Of a stretch of DNA of 64,000 nucleotides, positions 61,766 to 64,000 are shown in pieces. The notes under the pieces were generated by a model, which saw only the letters and a program-made list of their open reading frames with translations, was not told the DNA's origin and did no database searches. The number at the start of each line of letters is the position of its first letter. Positions within the stretch are counted from its first letter, which is position 1. The DNA is from UBA1479 sp963976055. GTDB taxonomy: Bacteria; Pseudomonadota; Alphaproteobacteria; Rhodospirillales; Casp-alpha2. The stretch spans positions 350,331 through 414,330 of the forward strand of contig CAXBJB010000003.1 in the NCBI GenBank assembly GCA_963976055.1. The letters are read 5' to 3'. The translations under genes and the position numbers were made by a program.

Positions 61766-62641
61766 ATGCTCTACCAACTGTTTTCCGTCATTGCGCCGGT
61801 CCTGACCTGCGCCGTCATCGGCTATACTTGGCGCAAACAGGGGCGGCCTTACGACACCGCCCTGGTGACCGCGCTGGTGACCAACATCGGCACGCCCTGT
61901 TTGGTGTTCTTCACCCTGATCGACACCAAGATCACGACCGCGGGCTTCCTGTCCATGGGCGGGGCGACCGTTGCCACCATGGTCGTGTTCTATGCCGTCT
62001 ACTTCGTGTTTCTGAAGGCCATGAAGCTCAGCCAGAAGGCCTTCCTCTCGGCGCTCGCCTACGGCAACGTCGGCAACATGGGCCTGCCGCTCTGCCTGCT
62101 TGCGTTCGGCGATCATGGCCTGGCGTTGGCCATCGCGTATTTCACCGTCAACGTGATCCTGCTGTTCACGATTGGCGTGGCCGTGCCGGCGGGGGTGACC
62201 TCGGCCCGCGACCTGCTGCGCCTGCCCATTCTCTATGGCGCCTTGGCTGCCTTCGTGTTCATGGCCACGGGGTGGACCGTGCCCGAACCGATCTTCAACA
62301 CCACGCGCATCCTCTCAGGATTGACCGTGCCGTTGATGCTCATCACCCTCGGCGTCTCCCTCGCGGGCCTCGGCGTGAAGAAACTGCCGCAGGCGGCATT
62401 GCTTTCGGTCATGCGCATCGGCGTGGGTTTTTTGGTGGGCTGGGGCGCGGCGGAGGCGTTCGGGTTCACCGGGGTGGAGCGCGGCGTGCTGATCCTGCAA
62501 TGCTCGATGCCCGTCGCCGTGTTCAACTTCCTGTTCGCGGAACGCTACAACAACCAACCGGAAGAGGTCGCGGGCATGGTCGTGATCTCGACGGTGCTGT
62601 CGTTCGCGACGTTGCCGTTCTTGTTGGCGTTTGTGATGTAA
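61766..62641 (+). CDS. AEC (auxin efflux carrier) family transporter
   Basis: The 291-residue protein has about ten hydrophobic segments, with the AEC pattern APVLTCAVIGYTWRKQGRPY, LAYGNVGNMGLPLCLLAFGD and VLILQCSMPVAVFNFLFAER near the end. Members export or import organic acids such as malonate or malate. Its stop codon abuts the stop of the converging DUF2442 gene. A decayed copy of its 3' end lies at 63523-63661. Confidence 0.88.
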   Translation: MLYQLFSVIAPVLTCAVIGYTWRKQGRPYDTALVTALVTNIGTPCLVFFTLIDTKITTAGFLSMGGATVATMVVFYAVYFVFLKAMKLSQKAFLSALAYGNVGNMGLPLCLLAFGDHGLALAIAYFTVNVILLFTIGVAVPAGVTSARDLLRLPILYGALAAFVFMATGWTVPEPIFNTTRILSGLTVPLMLITLGVSLAGLGVKKLPQAALLSVMRIGVGFLVGWGAAEAFGFTGVERGVLILQCSMPVAVFNFLFAERYNNQPEEVAGMVVISTVLSFATLPFLLAFVM

Positions 62642-63172
62642 TCAGGCGGTGCGCTTATCCTTGTCCCGCCCGGCCTTGCGCGGGCGGCCGGCGCGGCGCG
62701 GGCGGTAGTGGGCGATAAGGGCCAGGGGCTCCTGCGTCAGATGGCGGATCGACCATTGCGCCGCCGTGGGCAGGGGCTTGTGGCGGAACTCGGCGGCCCG
62801 CCAGTTCTTCACGGTCTTGAGGTCGACGCCCAGCACGTCGGCGGCTTCCTGGTTGGACAGACGGGCGCCTTCCTGCCAGGCGGCCAGATCGGTGCCGGTC
62901 ACCGTGCGCTGCTCATCGGCGAGCAGCTTCAGGTTCGGCGCCGGCCAGTCGAGGCCGTTGGCCCATTCGACCGTGTAACCCCAGTCGGCCACGCCGACGT
63001 CGCGAAAGGCCGCGGGGTCGTCGGCGAACACCGCGAAGTGGCGGGAGCGCGCGACCAGACCGGAAAGATCGACCACGTCGCGGCTGCCGTCCGTCCAGAC
63101 AATGGCAAGGGTCAGCGGCGCCGTGCCGGCGGCGACGGATTTGAGGCGAAGCGGCGTGTCGATCTGGTTCAT
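62642..63172 (-). CDS. DUF2442-type protein with helix-turn-helix
   Basis: The 176-residue protein has an N-terminal DUF2442-type domain (LTLAIVWTDGSRDVVDLSGL, FAVFADDPAAFRDVGVADWG, YTVEWANGLDW). A helix-turn-helix follows (RLSNQEAADVLGVDLKTVKN, about residues 104-123) and a basic Arg/Lys-rich C-terminus. Next to a DUF4160 gene it forms a pair often seen in accessory regions, and toxin-antitoxin-like behaviour has been suggested. The DNA-binding part makes it the likely regulator of the pair. Confidence 0.8.
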   Translation of the reverse strand: MNQIDTPLRLKSVAAGTAPLTLAIVWTDGSRDVVDLSGLVARSRHFAVFADDPAAFRDVGVADWGYTVEWANGLDWPAPNLKLLADEQRTVTGTDLAAWQEGARLSNQEAADVLGVDLKTVKNWRAAEFRHKPLPTAAQWSIRHLTQEPLALIAHYRPRRAGRPRKAGRDKDKRTA

Positions 63173-63203
63173 GCTTTTGGCTTTCCCGTGGCGGCGCGGG
63201 CGG

Positions 63204-63428
63204 TCATTGGAATTCCTTCCACTTCTCCGTCAACAGGGCGCGGTTGGCGGCGACCCAGTCCGCCGCCTCGCGTTCGGCGCGGGCCGGCAAGGCGCCCCGG
63301 ATGATCCGGGCATCAGCGATGGTCATCTTCGCCGCGAATTCCGGGCCGACGACATGGACGTGCGGCGGGTTGTGGTCCTCGAAATACATGCGGATGACGA
63401 AGGTCGAAAACGTCGCGAGGGCCGGCAT
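63204..63428 (-). CDS. DUF4160 protein
   Basis: The 74-residue protein has the DUF4160 signature FSTFVIRMYFEDHNPPHVHV followed by VVGPEFAAKMTIADARIIRG and WVAANRALLTEKWKEF. Function is unknown. It lies 31 bp upstream of the DUF2442/HTH gene, in the same direction, so the two form an operon. Conserved His residues in PPHVHV suggest a metal or catalytic site. Confidence 0.82.
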   Translation of the reverse strand: MPALATFSTFVIRMYFEDHNPPHVHVVGPEFAAKMTIADARIIRGALPARAEREAADWVAANRALLTEKWKEFQ

Positions 63429-63522
63429 TCATCGGTCCCGCCGGTGATGCAAAAACATAGGAAAAAAATTGCCCCCATGTCAAGAAAAACCCGGGGAAAT
63501 TTTTCCGCTCCACATCGACGTC

Positions 63523-63661
63523 ATGTCCGTGGCGGTGCTCAACTTGCCTAATCGCGGAATGCTACGGCAACCAGCCGGAAGAGGTCGCGGGCATGGTCGT
63601 GATCTCGACGGTGCTGTCCTTCGCGACGCTGCCGTTTTTGTTGGCGTTTATTCTAAATTGA
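63523..63661 (+). pseudogene. Decayed 3' fragment of an AEC transporter gene
   Basis: Translation in the AEC frame gives NQPEEVAGMVVISTVLSFAT and LPFLLAF, identical over this stretch to the end of the intact gene (62507-62641). The DNA has several silent differences, and a one-base insertion near 63541-63548 breaks the frame further upstream. No start or 5' part is present. It is a relic lying beyond the DUF4160/DUF2442 pair. Confidence 0.8.
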
Positions 63662-63670
63662 ACTCGATAA

Positions 63671-64000
63671 TCATAGTCCGAGTTTTTGGTAGACAGAATC
63701 ATTATAGATTCTCGCTCCACCGTTTCGATCTTCTTGGCTTAATTTCCGAAACTCCGAGGGCCAGTTATCCAGCGCATAGCGAATTATTTTCAACTTGAAT
63801 GCCACATGCACAACGCACTCGTTTCTTATTATTGGCGGACACAAATCGTCATCTTTTTTCCGGAGTTCATTTAAGTTCGTAGCAATGATTGGGAGACCCA
63901 AATCTAGGGCTTGTTCAAGTTCCCATCTGACAAACTTGAATAAATTTTGGGGCTGTCCCAGATAATTACCTGAGATGACGTTTAACCCATTGTCTGAGCT
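63671..64000 (-). CDS. TIR-like (MTH538/ThsB-type) protein, partial
   Basis: The frame is open from the stop at 63671 to the right edge, so only about 109 C-terminal residues are seen. KFVRWELEQALDLGLPIIAT followed by NLNELRKKDDDLCPP and later KIIRYALDNWP fits the C-terminal half of MTH538/DUF1863 TIR-like domains, which include ThsB of Thoeris anti-phage systems. The region is clearly more A/T-rich than the rest of the window, suggesting transfer. An ATG at 63901 is internal to the domain and not a likely start. The call rests on half a domain. Confidence 0.6.
   Translation of the reverse strand, partial: SSDNGLNVISGNYLGQPQNLFKFVRWELEQALDLGLPIIATNLNELRKKDDDLCPPIIRNECVVHVAFKLKIIRYALDNWPSEFRKLSQEDRNGGARIYNDSVYQKLGL

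Noticed and set aside
63901..64000. ATG 63901 as the start of the TIR-like gene
   Set aside because: The upstream sequence in the same frame (NLFKFVRWELEQALDLG) continues the domain to the window edge, so the real start lies outside.

Overview
The window comes from a GC-rich alphaproteobacterium, most likely of the order Rhodospirillales or a close relative. The evidence is the flagellar gene set (FlaF, FliX, MotE, FhlB and a DUF6468-type protein), a CckA-type hybrid kinase downstream of flhB, a DksA with one remaining zinc-site cysteine, an alphaproteobacterial GAAC-N7-GAAC SOS box at recA, and the recA-alaS order. No rRNA, tRNA or CRISPR array was seen.

From 1 to about 45 kb lies a large flagellar and chemotaxis region. 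At the left edge (1-5.8 kb) is a probable flagellin-modification block: a partial Maf/DUF115 glycosyltransferase-like gene, a divergent sulfotransferase, an unrecognised 279-residue protein, a TPR protein with a GT41-like domain (FlmG-like) and flaF. From 5.9 to 14.6 kb, on the minus strand, are flgL, flgK, flgN, flgJ, flgI and flgE. FlgL is about twice the usual length because of repeated beta-type modules, and one such module is also in FlgE. An iron(III) ABC transporter operon (fbpABC-like, with a Fur-like box) separates flgE from fliX, dksA and rnk. Then follow flgH-flgA-flgG-flgF (minus) and fliL, fliM, a DUF6468-type gene, a frameshifted motE, cheY, cheZ, two motB-like genes and a 1072-residue periplasmic TPR protein (plus). 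After a peroxiredoxin/AraC pair come a FecR-domain gene, fliP, fliO, a small unknown gene and fhlB (minus), then flgB, flgC, fliE, fliQ, fliR, flhB and cckA (plus).

Regulatory signals fit a flagellar hierarchy. Three sigma-54 type -24/-12 promoters precede flgI, flgE and flgF, each with an A/T tract just upstream. Two perfect TTAA-N7-TTAA CtrA-type boxes lie in the maf/sulfotransferase and fhlB/flgB divergent regions. CckA (top of the CtrA phosphorelay) and FliX (a regulator of sigma-54 flagellar genes in Caulobacter) are both encoded here.

From 45.1 to 47.3 kb is a small accessory patch: a REP-associated (RAYT) transposase flanked by short inverted motifs, two 95-bp hairpin repeats, an MltR-like gene and an orphan antitoxin-like gene. 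From 47.4 to 62.6 kb lie mainly housekeeping genes: recA, alaS, a MoxR ATPase and its VWA partner separated by other genes, an MscS channel, a cyclophilin, a second cheZ-like gene, meaB, two unrecognised genes, pyk and an AEC transporter. The last 1.4 kb is accessory again: a DUF4160/DUF2442 pair between the AEC gene and a decayed copy of its 3' end, then an A/T-rich partial gene resembling TIR-like (MTH538/ThsB-type) proteins that runs off the right edge.
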